32,181 bases of DNA from positions 1 to 32,181 of the forward strand of contig JAEYPI010000149.1 in assembly GCA_023410885.1 (NCBI GenBank), read 5' to 3'. This stretch comes from Bacillota bacterium (lineage in GTDB: Bacteria > Bacillota > Clostridia > DSM-8532). The first letter of the stretch is position 1, and every line of letters starts with the position of its first letter. Of the stretch, positions 1 to 8,379 are shown one piece after another. The position numbers and the translations under genes were made by a program. Under the pieces are notes generated by a model that searched no databases, was not told where the DNA came from, and saw nothing but the letters and a program-made list of their open reading frames with translations.

Positions 1-1
1 C

Positions 2-508
2 AGTAATTCGAACTGCTTTTATTTTGTGGTTCCGGAAGAAAAAACAGAGCTCAAGCTGGTACTCCCCCAAATCATCTATAACCGCGTATATGATGAAGAT
101 GATATTAAAATCGCCATGCCCAAAGTGGGTAAGGATAAAGTATTAAATAAGGAATGGCGGCTGGGAGAGGGTATTCTTACCCTGGAAAAGGTAACCCTTA
201 TGTCTGCTGATGATCCCCTAATGCCGGAAGAATTTAAAGCATTCCAGGGTATTAAGCTTGATGCAAGCTATAGGGCTGGGGCAAACACAAGGGAGCGAGT
301 GCTCAGGGTGTTACCGGACGTCGAAGTGCCTGATAGTATGATTGACTATGCTATGATATCTCAAAGCACCTATGCCGAGTTTTGGGCTGACAAGCCAGGA
401 GGTTACTCCATTACCGTATTCGATGACATGGAGACTACAAAAAAGATTCGCCTGAAATTTGGTGTAGAATGTGCCACAATCGGCCCATGGGTCATTATAC
501 TGGAGTAA
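2..508 (+). CDS. Unrecognised protein, C-terminal part only (cut by left edge)
   Basis: The reading frame is open from the first bases of the window and ends at TAA 506-508, so this is the 3' end of a longer gene. A GTG at 26 could be read as a start, but no ribosome binding site precedes it and the frame continues upstream, so an internal position is more likely. The visible 168 residues are acidic and rich in alternating hydrophobic residues, suggesting a beta-rich domain. There is no membrane segment or cysteine motif in this part. It vaguely resembles C-terminal beta domains of Firmicutes anti-sigma-linked surface proteins (DUF4179/DUF5643 type), but this is only an impression and I assign no function. 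The gene is followed by a dispersed palindromic repeat, not by a T-tract terminator. Confidence 0.6.
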   Translation, partial: SNSNCFYFVVPEEKTELKLVLPQIIYNRVYDEDDIKIAMPKVGKDKVLNKEWRLGEGILTLEKVTLMSADDPLMPEEFKAFQGIKLDASYRAGANTRERVLRVLPDVEVPDSMIDYAMISQSTYAEFWADKPGGYSITVFDDMETTKKIRLKFGVECATIGPWVIILE

Positions 509-514
509 GTCAAT

Positions 515-612
515 AAGTCAAGGGGACGGTAAGTCAAGGGGACGGTTCTCTGACTCCAAGAAGGAGTCAGAGAACCGTCCCCTTGACTTAGAGAGCCGTC
601 CCCTTGACTCCT
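515..612. repeat. Palindromic dispersed repeat (GGGGACGGTTCTCTGACTCC family)
   Basis: A perfect 27-bp inverted repeat lies at 531-557 and 563-589 with a 5-nt loop (AAGAA). It is flanked by partial copies in each orientation at 515-530 and about 592-612. The core word is GGGGACGGTTCTC. A related diverged copy lies at 11408-11474, so it is a dispersed family. It could fold into a long RNA hairpin, but no U-tract follows, so a simple terminator is not supported. Confidence 0.9.
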
Positions 613-642
613 AGCTACTGTTAGAAATGCATAAAAGAAAGT

Positions 643-660
643 GTGTTAAAGTATTAACAA
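643..660. promoter_or_regulatory. Rex-like operator 1 (distal)
   Basis: GTGTTAA-AGTA-TTAACAA matches the Rex consensus TTGTTAA-N4-TTAACAA at 13 of 14 defined positions. It lies about 190 bp upstream of the adhE start, which is distal for a repressor site but fits an array. Confidence 0.55.
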
Positions 661-710
661 TTGGTGAATAAAACAATAGCAAACGGAAAGAAAAACATGG
701 TAAACTAATA

Positions 711-742
711 TTGTTAAATAATTAACGTTAATTAATTAACAT
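711..742. promoter_or_regulatory. Two overlapping Rex-like operators (2 and 3)
   Basis: Site 2 (711-728) is TTGTTAA-ATAA-TTAACGT, 12 of 14 consensus positions. Site 3 (725-742) is ACGTTAA-TTAA-TTAACAT, 11 of 14, with a perfect 14-bp palindromic core. Their centres are 14 bp apart and they share 4 bp, so binding to both may be mutually exclusive or cooperative. Confidence 0.6.
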
Positions 743-784
743 TGAGCATGAAGGAGCCGGGAAGGCGAATTTTTTTAATACTTT

Positions 785-802
785 ATGTTAATTTTTTAAC
801 AA
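785..802. promoter_or_regulatory. Rex-like operator 4 (proximal to adhE)
   Basis: ATGTTAA-TTTT-TTAACAA matches the Rex consensus at 13 of 14 positions and lies 45 bp upstream of the adhE start codon. I found no convincing -35/-10 pair near it, so its position relative to the transcription start is unknown. Rex is the NADH/NAD+-sensing repressor of fermentation genes, and adhE is a standard target in Clostridia. Confidence 0.7.
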
Positions 803-847
803 TTACGAGGGACATGAATTATGATGATGAATAAGGGAGGAACCTCT

Positions 848-3457
848 ATGGACAGCAACAAAAATTATCAAATCATCGATAGTGTTGAAAAGCTTGAAAT
901 GGCGATGGCGAAAATTAAGGAAGCCCAGAAAATCTTTTCAACGTACACTCAGGAGCAAGTGGATAAAATCTTTTTAGCCGCTGCAACAGCTGCTAATAAA
1001 GAACGTATTCCCTTAGCTAAAATGGCCGTTAGTGAAACCGGAATGGGTATTGTTGAAGATAAGGTCATCAAGAACCATTATGCTGCCGAATATATATACA
1101 ACGCTTATAAAAACACAAAAACCTGTGGCGTTTTAGAAGAGGATAAGGAATTTGGCATTAAGAAAATTGCGGAGCCTGTTGGGGTTATTGCAGCCGTTAT
1201 TCCTACAACCAACCCCACCTCAACTGCGATTTTCAAAACGCTTATTGCCCTCAAGACCAGAAACGGTATTATCATTAGCCCTCATCCAAGAGCTAAAAAT
1301 TCTACCATTGCTGCAGCAAAGATTGTTTTGGAGGCTGCTGTTGCCGCAGGTGCACCTGAAGGAATCATTGACTGGATTGATGTGCCTTCACTTGAGATGA
1401 CCAACCTTGTCATGAAAGAGGCCGATCTTATTTTGGCTACCGGCGGTCCCGGCATGGTTAAAGCAGCATATTCATCAGGCAAGCCGGCCATTGGTGTAGG
1501 ACCTGGTAATACACCCGCCATTATTGATTCTTCTGCTGATATTTTGCTGGCTGTAAGCTCCGTTATTCATTCTAAAACCTTTGATAACGGTATGATTTGT
1601 GCTTCTGAGCAATCCGTTATTGTACTTGACGACATCTACAACAAGGTGAAAAAAGAGTTTACTAATCGTGGCTGTTACTTCCTAGATGAAAAGGAGCTTG
1701 AAAAGGTTCGCAAGACCATTATTATCAACGGAGCCCTCAATGCCAAAATCGTAGGTCAGTCCGCTTTCAAAATTGCTGCACTGGCTGATGTAAAGGTTCC
1801 TGAAAATACAAAGATACTCATCGGTGAAGTGGATAGTGTTGAGCTTACAGAGGAGTTCGCCCATGAAAAGCTCTCCCCGGTTCTGGCCATGTACAGGGTC
1901 AAAACCTTTGATGAAGCCCTTGATAAGGCTGAGCGTTTGGTTGAAGATGGCGGATACGGCCACACTGCTTCCGCTTATCTCAATGTCACGACGGAGAAAG
2001 CTAAGCTGGATGCCTATACAGCACGGATGAAAGCCTGTCGTATTCTGGTCAATACACCTTCATCGTTTGGCGGTATCGGGGACTTGTACAACTTTAAGCT
2101 GGCCCCTTCTCTTACCTTGGGCTGTGGCTCATGGGGCGGCAACTCGGTATCTGATAATGTTGGTGTCCATCAGCTTATCAATATAAAAACAGTTGCAGAA
2201 AGGAAAGAAAATATGCTTTGGTTCAGAACGCCGGATAAGGTATACTTAAAGAGAGGCTGTCTGCCGATTGCCCTTGACGAGCTTAAAAATGTATTGGGCA
2301 AGAAAAAAGCGTTTATTGTAACCGATTCATTCCTTTATAATAACGGCTACACAAAGGCTGTTACAGATAAATTAGAAGAAATGGGCATCAGCCATACGAC
2401 CTTCTTTGAGGTAGCACCCGATCCTTCTCTCGAATGTGCAAAAAATGGGGCTGCAGCAATGAACGCGTTTAAGCCCGATTGTATCATCGCTCTTGGCGGC
2501 GGCTCTGCAATGGACGCTGCAAAGATCATGTGGGTGATGTATGAGCATCCAGAGGTCGACTTCATGGATATGGCCATGCGTTTCGTCGATATCCGCAAAC
2601 GTGTTTACACCTTCCCTAAAATGGGTGAAAAGGCCTACTTTATCGCAGTTCCTACATCCGCTGGTACAGGCTCCGAGGTTACACCGTTTGCAGTTATTAC
2701 TGATGAACAGACCGGTATTAAGTACCCCCTTGCTGACTATGAATTGATGCCCGACATGGCTATCATCGATGCCGATTTGATGATGAACATGCCCAGAGGA
2801 CTTACAGCCGCATCAGGTATTGACGCAATGACTCATGCCCTTGAAGCTTATGCCGCCATGCTGGCAACAGATTACACCGATGGACTGGCACTTAAAGCAT
2901 TGAAAATCATCTTTGAATACTTACCTAAAGCCTATGAAAACGGTGCATCCGATCCGGAAGCCAGAGAAAAGATGGCCAATGCATCAACCATAGCGGGTAT
3001 GGCTTTTGCCAACGCGTTCCTGGGTATCTGCCATTCCATGGCCCATAAGCTGGGAGCCTTCCACCACCTGCCCCATGGTATAGCCAATGCCCTAATGATT
3101 AATGAGGTTATCAGGTTTAATGCATCGGAAGCACCCACAAAAATGGGAACCTTCTCCCAGTATGATCACCCTCATACCTTGGCTAGGTATGCTGAAATTG
3201 CAGATTACCTGGGACTTAAAGGCAAAAACAATACCGAGAAGCTTGAAAATCTTATCAAGGCCATTGATCAGCTCAAGGAGCGGGTTGGCATTAAAAAGAC
3301 CATCCGTGACTATGAAATAGATGAAAAAGACTTCCTTGATAGACTTGACGAAATGGTTGATCAAGCATTTGACGACCAATGTACCGGTGCCAACCCCCGA
3401 TATCCCTTAATGAGTGAACTCAAGGAGATGTATTTAAGAGCCTACTACGGAGAATAA
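848..3457 (+). CDS. adhE: Bifunctional aldehyde-alcohol dehydrogenase AdhE
   Basis: AdhE reduces acetyl-CoA to acetaldehyde and then to ethanol, using two NADH, as the terminal step of fermentation; the enzyme normally forms cytoplasmic filaments (spirosomes). The protein is 869 residues, normal for the family. Residues 1 to about 440 form the CoA-acylating aldehyde dehydrogenase, with GVGPGN near 216-221 and the catalytic cysteine C251 in DNGMICASE. The C-terminal half is the iron-dependent alcohol dehydrogenase, with the GGGSAMDAAK nucleotide loop and metal-binding residues in SGIDAMTHALEAY, HSMAHKLGAFHH and LPHG. I chose ATG 848 because AAGGGAGG at 833-840 lies 7 nt upstream; the in-frame ATGs at 821-829 lie before this site. 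Four Rex-like sites precede the gene. The kinase-like gene follows after 12 bp, so the two are probably co-transcribed. Confidence 0.97.
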   Translation: MDSNKNYQIIDSVEKLEMAMAKIKEAQKIFSTYTQEQVDKIFLAAATAANKERIPLAKMAVSETGMGIVEDKVIKNHYAAEYIYNAYKNTKTCGVLEEDKEFGIKKIAEPVGVIAAVIPTTNPTSTAIFKTLIALKTRNGIIISPHPRAKNSTIAAAKIVLEAAVAAGAPEGIIDWIDVPSLEMTNLVMKEADLILATGGPGMVKAAYSSGKPAIGVGPGNTPAIIDSSADILLAVSSVIHSKTFDNGMICASEQSVIVLDDIYNKVKKEFTNRGCYFLDEKELEKVRKTIIINGALNAKIVGQSAFKIAALADVKVPENTKILIGEVDSVELTEEFAHEKLSPVLAMYRVKTFDEALDKAERLVEDGGYGHTASAYLNVTTEKAKLDAYTARMKACRILVNTPSSFGGIGDLYNFKLAPSLTLGCGSWGGNSVSDNVGVHQLINIKTVAERKENMLWFRTPDKVYLKRGCLPIALDELKNVLGKKKAFIVTDSFLYNNGYTKAVTDKLEEMGISHTTFFEVAPDPSLECAKNGAAAMNAFKPDCIIALGGGSAMDAAKIMWVMYEHPEVDFMDMAMRFVDIRKRVYTFPKMGEKAYFIAVPTSAGTGSEVTPFAVITDEQTGIKYPLADYELMPDMAIIDADLMMNMPRGLTAASGIDAMTHALEAYAAMLATDYTDGLALKALKIIFEYLPKAYENGASDPEAREKMANASTIAGMAFANAFLGICHSMAHKLGAFHHLPHGIANALMINEVIRFNASEAPTKMGTFSQYDHPHTLARYAEIADYLGLKGKNNTEKLENLIKAIDQLKERVGIKKTIRDYEIDEKDFLDRLDEMVDQAFDDQCTGANPRYPLMSELKEMYLRAYYGE

Positions 3458-3469
3458 AGGAGGCCGACA

Positions 3470-4219
3470 ATGAAACTGGAGGAAATTATTGCGGTTAGAG
3501 CGACTAAAACGGTGTACAAGGATGGAGGCATGGCCATCAAGGTCTTTAATCAGGACTATTCGAAGTCTGATGTGCTTAATGAAGCACTTAATCAGGCCAG
3601 AGTTGAGGAGGCCGGATTGCCGGTAGCCAAAGTGCTGGAAGTCACAAAAATTGATGGAAAATGGGCTATTGTCACAGAGTTCATCAAAGGAAAAACCTTG
3701 GCGCAGCTTCTGGAGGAAAATCCTCAGAATCTGGACGAGTACATGGAGCGCTTCGTGGACATACAGCTAATGATACATAATAAGAAAGCACCGTTGCTGA
3801 ATAAGCTAAGAGACAAAATGAATCGCAAGATATCAGAATCCGGTTTGGACGCCACCACCCGATACGAACTACACACCCGTTTGGAGAGTATGCCCAAGCA
3901 CACAAAGATTTGCCATGGCGATTTTAATCCCAGCAATATCATTTGCGGTGAGGATGGCGTGGATTACATTATTGACTGGTCCCACGCCACCCAGGGCAAC
4001 GCCAGTGCGGATACGGCCAGAACTTACTTACTCTTTTCTCTGTCCGGTAATACTAAGATGGCTGAATTATATCTGAATTGTTTTTGCAAAAAAAGTGATA
4101 CAGCCAAGCAGTATGTCCAGCAGTGGTTGCCCATTGTGGCCGCTTCCCAGCTGGTGAAGGGCAAGCCGGAGGAAAGGGAATTCCTGCTAAAATGGGCCAG
4201 TGTCATTGACTACGAATAG
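3470..4219 (+). CDS. APH/choline-kinase-like phosphotransferase
   Basis: A 249-residue cytoplasmic protein with the fold signature of the APH (aminoglycoside/choline/fructosamine kinase) superfamily. The catalytic loop is CHGDFNPSNI with D151 and N156, and the metal-binding aspartate is D169 in IIDWSHA. A lysine in MAIKVF near residue 24 is a candidate ATP-contacting residue. Family members phosphorylate small hydroxylated molecules or sugars; the substrate here cannot be read from sequence and antibiotic resistance should not be assumed. The gene starts 12 bp after adhE with AAAGGAGG directly after the adhE stop, so it is very likely the second gene of the same Rex-controlled operon. A hairpin and a terminator follow. 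The link to AdhE is unexplained. Confidence 0.85.
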   Translation: MKLEEIIAVRATKTVYKDGGMAIKVFNQDYSKSDVLNEALNQARVEEAGLPVAKVLEVTKIDGKWAIVTEFIKGKTLAQLLEENPQNLDEYMERFVDIQLMIHNKKAPLLNKLRDKMNRKISESGLDATTRYELHTRLESMPKHTKICHGDFNPSNIICGEDGVDYIIDWSHATQGNASADTARTYLLFSLSGNTKMAELYLNCFCKKSDTAKQYVQQWLPIVAASQLVKGKPEEREFLLKWASVIDYE

Positions 4220-4246
4220 GCCATAGAATCAATAAACGCTTTTATA

Positions 4247-4266
4247 GTGCGAAGCTCGCTTCGCAC
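4247..4266. other. Short perfect hairpin after the adhE operon
   Basis: GTGCGAAGC and GCTTCGCAC form a 9-bp perfect inverted repeat around a 2-nt centre. It lies between the kinase gene and the terminator. No T-tract follows it, so it may stabilise the 3' end of the mRNA or be a fragment of a repeat. Confidence 0.5.
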
Positions 4267-4286
4267 AACAAGCCGTAAAACATGAT

Positions 4287-4327
4287 AAAGGCAGATAGGC
4301 TTCTGACTATCTGCCTTTGTTGTGTTT
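4287..4327. terminator. Probable bidirectional terminator
   Basis: A 12-bp perfect stem (AAAGGCAGATAG, 4287-4298, pairing with 4307-4318) has an 8-nt loop and ends in TTT on both strands. It separates the plus-strand adhE operon from the convergent minus-strand sugar transport operon and can serve both. Confidence 0.8.
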
Positions 4328-4418
4328 TAGGGGTGTATAAGCAAAGGTTCTTGGTTTATGTAATAGGTTTGGATGTTTTACAATAAGGGGCTCATCCTAA
4401 TTCAACCAACTGAAGGGC

Positions 4419-5798
4419 TTAATTTTCTTTGAGATTAATGTCGCCTCTCGCCTGTAAATCTGCGAGAATGGACTCATACATCTTGGCGTCGATTTTGAAT
4501 TTGTATTTATAAATGAGATAGCCCGCTAGGATGGACAAGAGGGGCAGTGCCAGCATCGCTACTTTCATTAGAAGCAGACCCTCGGGCTTTACATCTGCGG
4601 GTGTCTGAGCCCTGCTAATACCCGAGAGAATGACGGTGGAGCCCACGATGCCGCTGGCAACGGCCCCGCCTATTTTATTGATAAAGGGCTGCAGGGAAAG
4701 GGTGACACTGTCGTTGCGCTTACCCAGCTTCCATTGTCCATATTCAATGGTATCAGTGAGGAACATGAGCATTAGAAGCTGAATAAAGGCCTGACCCACA
4801 AAAATGAGAACGCCTGATGCACCAATAAACAACATATTCATTGGGGAGAAGAAAAAGATCACATAACCCAGAACAACTAAGACGGTGGAACCGGCATAAA
4901 GTGCTTTTCGGCTATAGCGCTTGCTGAATAAGGGGAAGACCAAAAGGGCTGCGATTTGGGAAACGCCCAGGACAAGCGCAAAGATGGAATACATATCCTC
5001 ATCACCATAGGCATATTTGAAGTAGTACTGACCAAAGCTGGTGGTGGTCATATAGCCGATCATGAACAAGGACATGGAAATGGCAGTATAAAGCAGCTGG
5101 TCGTTTTTCACGATAATTGAAAACATCTCTTTGAGAGAGGTTGACTGCTCTGCCTTAAAGACCCCTTTGAGCTCACGCACACCAAACAGGGTAATGCACT
5201 GTCCGGCACACATGATGACTGCAATAATGATGGCAAAGACCATATACCCTTTTTCCATGCTGCCAAAAGCGCTGCCCAAGGATTTGGTAATTGGGACGAT
5301 ACCCACCACCACGGCGAAAAGACCGACATTGGCACAGATACGAGCAAAAGCACCAATGTTTTCCCGTTCCTTCTGATCCATACTCAAGGTGGGAAGCATG
5401 GACCAATAACCAATGTCGTTGGCGGTAAAGCTGATATCCCAAAGGAGATAGACAACAGCAAACAGGATAAGAAAAGGTATTTCCCTAAGGCCAAAATCAG
5501 TAAACATCAGCACGGTGAACACACTGGTCAGTAAGGCGCCGACGGCGATCCAGGGCTTGAACTTTCCAAACCTGCTGTGGGTATTGTCCACGATAACACC
5601 CATGATAGGATCGTTTACAGCATCAAAAATACGGGCGACTAAAAGAATACTGGTCAGCCACCACAGGGTGGAATCAGGCAGACTCAAAATATCTGTGAGA
5701 TAAAAGATCAAATACATGCTCACAAGTGAATAGAGCATATCCCTCCCGATGGTGCCTAAGCCAAAGGTATAAAGATTACGCTTGGATTTGGTGTTCAT
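4419..5798 (-). CDS. GPH-family sugar:cation symporter (MelB-like)
   Basis: A 459-residue integral membrane protein with about 12 hydrophobic segments. It fits the glycoside-pentoside-hexuronide:cation symporter family by length, by an N-terminus of the type RNLYTFGLGTIGRDMLYSLV, and by the loop motif DAVNDPIMGVIVDNTHSRFGK, which resembles the conserved DxxxDPxxG...D..RxRxGRxR region of MelB. It would import an oligosaccharide with Na+ or H+. The gene starts 15 bp after the alpha-galactosidase stop, with AGGAGAG before ATG 5798, so the two form an operon. The partner enzyme suggests melibiose or a raffinose-family sugar as substrate; a glucuronide or other glycoside cannot be excluded. Confidence 0.88.
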   Translation of the reverse strand: MNTKSKRNLYTFGLGTIGRDMLYSLVSMYLIFYLTDILSLPDSTLWWLTSILLVARIFDAVNDPIMGVIVDNTHSRFGKFKPWIAVGALLTSVFTVLMFTDFGLREIPFLILFAVVYLLWDISFTANDIGYWSMLPTLSMDQKERENIGAFARICANVGLFAVVVGIVPITKSLGSAFGSMEKGYMVFAIIIAVIMCAGQCITLFGVRELKGVFKAEQSTSLKEMFSIIVKNDQLLYTAISMSLFMIGYMTTTSFGQYYFKYAYGDEDMYSIFALVLGVSQIAALLVFPLFSKRYSRKALYAGSTVLVVLGYVIFFFSPMNMLFIGASGVLIFVGQAFIQLLMLMFLTDTIEYGQWKLGKRNDSVTLSLQPFINKIGGAVASGIVGSTVILSGISRAQTPADVKPEGLLLMKVAMLALPLLSILAGYLIYKYKFKIDAKMYESILADLQARGDINLKEN

Positions 5799-5813
5799 AA
5801 AATCTCTCCTGTT

Positions 5814-8153
5814 CTATCCATCAGTTTTTTCAATGATATATAAATTAGAACCAAAATCGCCTAAAAGCCTTGTTTGTGCATTATAATGACTGCCCATAAA
5901 CTGGTTATTAAGCTTCACCCCTGCCATGAGCAGGTCTCCGTAGCCTTTATAGGTTTCCACACAGTCGTTCAGACAATAGTACTTGTTAACTGTGCGCAGA
6001 ATCCATCCTTCAGGGTCTAAAGAAATGGGAAGGATATGCTTGACCAACTCGCCAAACCTTTTTATTAAAAGGCTTTGGGGGCGAGTTTTCAGGGTGTATT
6101 GCGCATCAGGGAAAAGCCCCGTAAGCGGCAGGTAATCATAGCTCTCACTGGCGGTGGCCATGGTTTGAAAAAAACCGGCCAGGGACTCCTGTTCGTCCTG
6201 TGCCACACATTGCCAATGGACTTTATTCATTTTTTGAGCAGGCAGGCGGTAGAACTTACCGAATTGAAAGGTTCTGCGGTGCTCCTTATAAAAGGCGATT
6301 TGATCCCTTATTTCTCGTTTTTCAACTCGGGAGAGATATTTTAGGTCCATTTCATAGCCCAGACAGCCGAAACAGGCTACATTAAACCGTGTTGACAGGG
6401 GCGTATTACGAAGGGTCTGCTGATGGGGAGCACTGGATACATGGGCACCCATGGTGGAGAGGGGATAGAGGGTGGACAATCCGCCTTGAATTTTCAAACG
6501 CTCTATGGGATCGGTATCATCGGAAGTCCAAATCTGGGGTGAATAGCACAGCATGCCCAAATCAAACCGATTACCGCCGCTGGAGCAGCTTTCCAGAAGG
6601 ATATGGGGGCGGGGTCTGAAAATTTTTTCAAGGATATCATAAAGGCCCATTATGTAACGATGGAAAAATTCGCCCTGATTTTCCAGGTGAAAAGAAAAGG
6701 CATCGCTAATATGCCGGTTCATGTCCCATTTCACATAGGCAATTTCTGTTTCATCTAAAATATGACTGACCGATGTGACGATATAATCCCGTACCTCGGG
6801 ATTACAGAGATCCAATACGAGCTGGTTGCGCCCTAGGGTGGGTTGCTTTCCGGGAACCTGTACCGCATACTCAGGATGAGCGCGAAAGAGGTCGCTGTCC
6901 CTATTGACCATTTCGGGCTCAAACCAGAGTCCGAAGGCCATGCCCATCTTACGGATTTTCTTTGAAAAGTGGGCGAGACCCAAGGGCAGCTTTCTTTTGT
7001 TGACGCTATAATCGCCCAGACCGGCTGTATCGCTATCACGCTTTCCAAACCAACCATCATCCAGAACAAACAGTTCAATACCCAGGCGCTTCGCTCTGCG
7101 CGCCAATTGCAGAAGCTTGCCCTGGGTGAACTTAAAAAAATGGGCTTCCCAATTATTCAACAGAACGGGTCGCTCTTTGTTTTTCCATTCCCCTCGCACG
7201 ATATGTTGATTGATAAAGCCGTGAAAGTTTTGGCTCATCCCATTCAGGCCATTGGCACTAAAGGTCATGACAGCCTCCGGCGTTTCAAAGTGCTGGCCTT
7301 CCTTGAGGGTCCATTCAAAGCAATGGGGGTTGATCCCCAGTTGTACCCGGGCAATCTGGTGGTTGCTGAGCTCCACCGCCCCATAGTGGTTACCGCTATA
7401 GATTAAGTTAAAACCATAAACCGCACCCTGCTGTTCGGTAGCTCCTGCCTCGGCCAGAACAAAACCGGGATTATGACGGTTGCTGCTGGCCCCGGTGGTG
7501 GAAGAATTGACATATAGACCATATTCCAAGGGACGCCCATGGCGGTGGCCTTCTTTTATCCAGCCCCCGTCAAAAGTAATGAGACTGAAGCTCCTGTTTG
7601 ATAAATCCACCATCATGCTCATGAGCCGGCGAATAATCAGGGGATTTTGATTATGGTTTTCAAGAACTGCACGGCGGGTGATGACATTGGTCTTTTCGTA
7701 AACGGTATAATAGAGTCGGAGGGTCACTTGATTAGAGATGTCCTCCAAGGTGAGCACCAAGGTTTCACACTCAGCGTCTTCGCCATAGGCGGAAGGGAGG
7801 GTGTCCATGGAAATATGGCCTGATACAATCTGGTGGGATTGATAGACAAAATCACAGACAAAGGTACCATCGGGCATTTTAAGCTCAGCGGGCGCGTGTC
7901 GGTAATCGCCACGCCCAATGCCGGACCACTCCAGGCATAAATTATCCAAGACGTACTCAGGCTGGGACGGGTCATAGGCTACCGCACTGCCAATTGTGGC
8001 TGAACGCTTAAGACGTAGCCCCTCCGGAGGCTGAGCCGTTAGGCGGGCACCGTAATAGAGATGCTCGATATGTCCGAAGGAGGTCACTTGAAACCAATAG
8101 CTGGTGTTTTGAGTGGTCAGGCGAAAAATTCCGTTCTGATAGTCAATCATCAT
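5814..8153 (-). CDS. aga: Alpha-galactosidase, GH36 family
   Basis: This enzyme removes alpha-1,6-linked galactose from melibiose, raffinose and stachyose by a retaining mechanism, probably in the cytoplasm since there is no signal peptide. The protein is 779 residues, slightly longer than the usual 730-740. Family motifs are all present: VLDDGWFGKRDSD, the nucleophile region KWDMNRH with D477, ESCSSGGNRFD, and the acid/base region WTSDDTDPIERLK with D545/D546. The start was set at ATG 8153 because AGGAGG lies 8 nt upstream; the frame stays open to 8354, but that extension is basic, lacks a ribosome binding site and does not resemble a GH36 N-terminus. It is the first gene of a two-gene operon with the GPH symporter. 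Confidence 0.95.
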   Translation of the reverse strand: MMIDYQNGIFRLTTQNTSYWFQVTSFGHIEHLYYGARLTAQPPEGLRLKRSATIGSAVAYDPSQPEYVLDNLCLEWSGIGRGDYRHAPAELKMPDGTFVCDFVYQSHQIVSGHISMDTLPSAYGEDAECETLVLTLEDISNQVTLRLYYTVYEKTNVITRRAVLENHNQNPLIIRRLMSMMVDLSNRSFSLITFDGGWIKEGHRHGRPLEYGLYVNSSTTGASSNRHNPGFVLAEAGATEQQGAVYGFNLIYSGNHYGAVELSNHQIARVQLGINPHCFEWTLKEGQHFETPEAVMTFSANGLNGMSQNFHGFINQHIVRGEWKNKERPVLLNNWEAHFFKFTQGKLLQLARRAKRLGIELFVLDDGWFGKRDSDTAGLGDYSVNKRKLPLGLAHFSKKIRKMGMAFGLWFEPEMVNRDSDLFRAHPEYAVQVPGKQPTLGRNQLVLDLCNPEVRDYIVTSVSHILDETEIAYVKWDMNRHISDAFSFHLENQGEFFHRYIMGLYDILEKIFRPRPHILLESCSSGGNRFDLGMLCYSPQIWTSDDTDPIERLKIQGGLSTLYPLSTMGAHVSSAPHQQTLRNTPLSTRFNVACFGCLGYEMDLKYLSRVEKREIRDQIAFYKEHRRTFQFGKFYRLPAQKMNKVHWQCVAQDEQESLAGFFQTMATASESYDYLPLTGLFPDAQYTLKTRPQSLLIKRFGELVKHILPISLDPEGWILRTVNKYYCLNDCVETYKGYGDLLMAGVKLNNQFMGSHYNAQTRLLGDFGSNLYIIEKTDG

Positions 8154-8250
8154 AAACACTGCCTCCTGGTATAGGATTATGGTTAAATTCAAATCAAGAG
8201 GTGGGTGCAGCACAAATTGATAAACGGACATATTTCCTATTCTTATTCTA

Positions 8251-8279
8251 AGTGTAGTCCAGTTTTGCCCTGTTAGCAA
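8251..8279 (-). promoter_or_regulatory. Candidate promoter for aga operon
   Basis: On the minus strand TTGCTA (8279-8274) and TACACT (8256-8251) are separated by 17 bp, about 100 bp upstream of the alpha-galactosidase start. No clear operator palindrome was seen, so the controlling regulator is unknown. Confidence 0.4.
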
Positions 8280-8379
8280 GTTGCAAATAACTGACCAATG
8301 AAGGCGTTTGATATTGATCCGCAGTTTCTTAATTATAAAAGCTCGTATGGGCATGGGAATGGAAAATGAGCTTCTTTTA

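Noticed and set aside
531..589. Perfect hairpin as a rho-independent terminator of the left-edge gene
   Set aside because: No T-tract follows and the sequence belongs to a dispersed repeat family found again at 11408.
821..847. Upstream ATG triplets for adhE
   Set aside because: The strong AAGGGAGG at 833-840 serves ATG 848, and starting at 821 would translate through that site.
3470..4219. Aminoglycoside resistance gene
   Set aside because: The APH fold is shared by many metabolic kinases; operon position after adhE and lack of close match to a known resistance enzyme make resistance unsupported.
6969..7406. Plus-strand 145-codon ORF
   Set aside because: It lies fully antisense within the GH36 gene, whose catalytic motifs are intact; no ribosome binding site or domain.
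8154..8354. Longer N-terminus for the alpha-galactosidase
   Set aside because: It would read through the candidate promoter and the ribosome binding site at 8161-8167; the extra residues do not resemble GH36.
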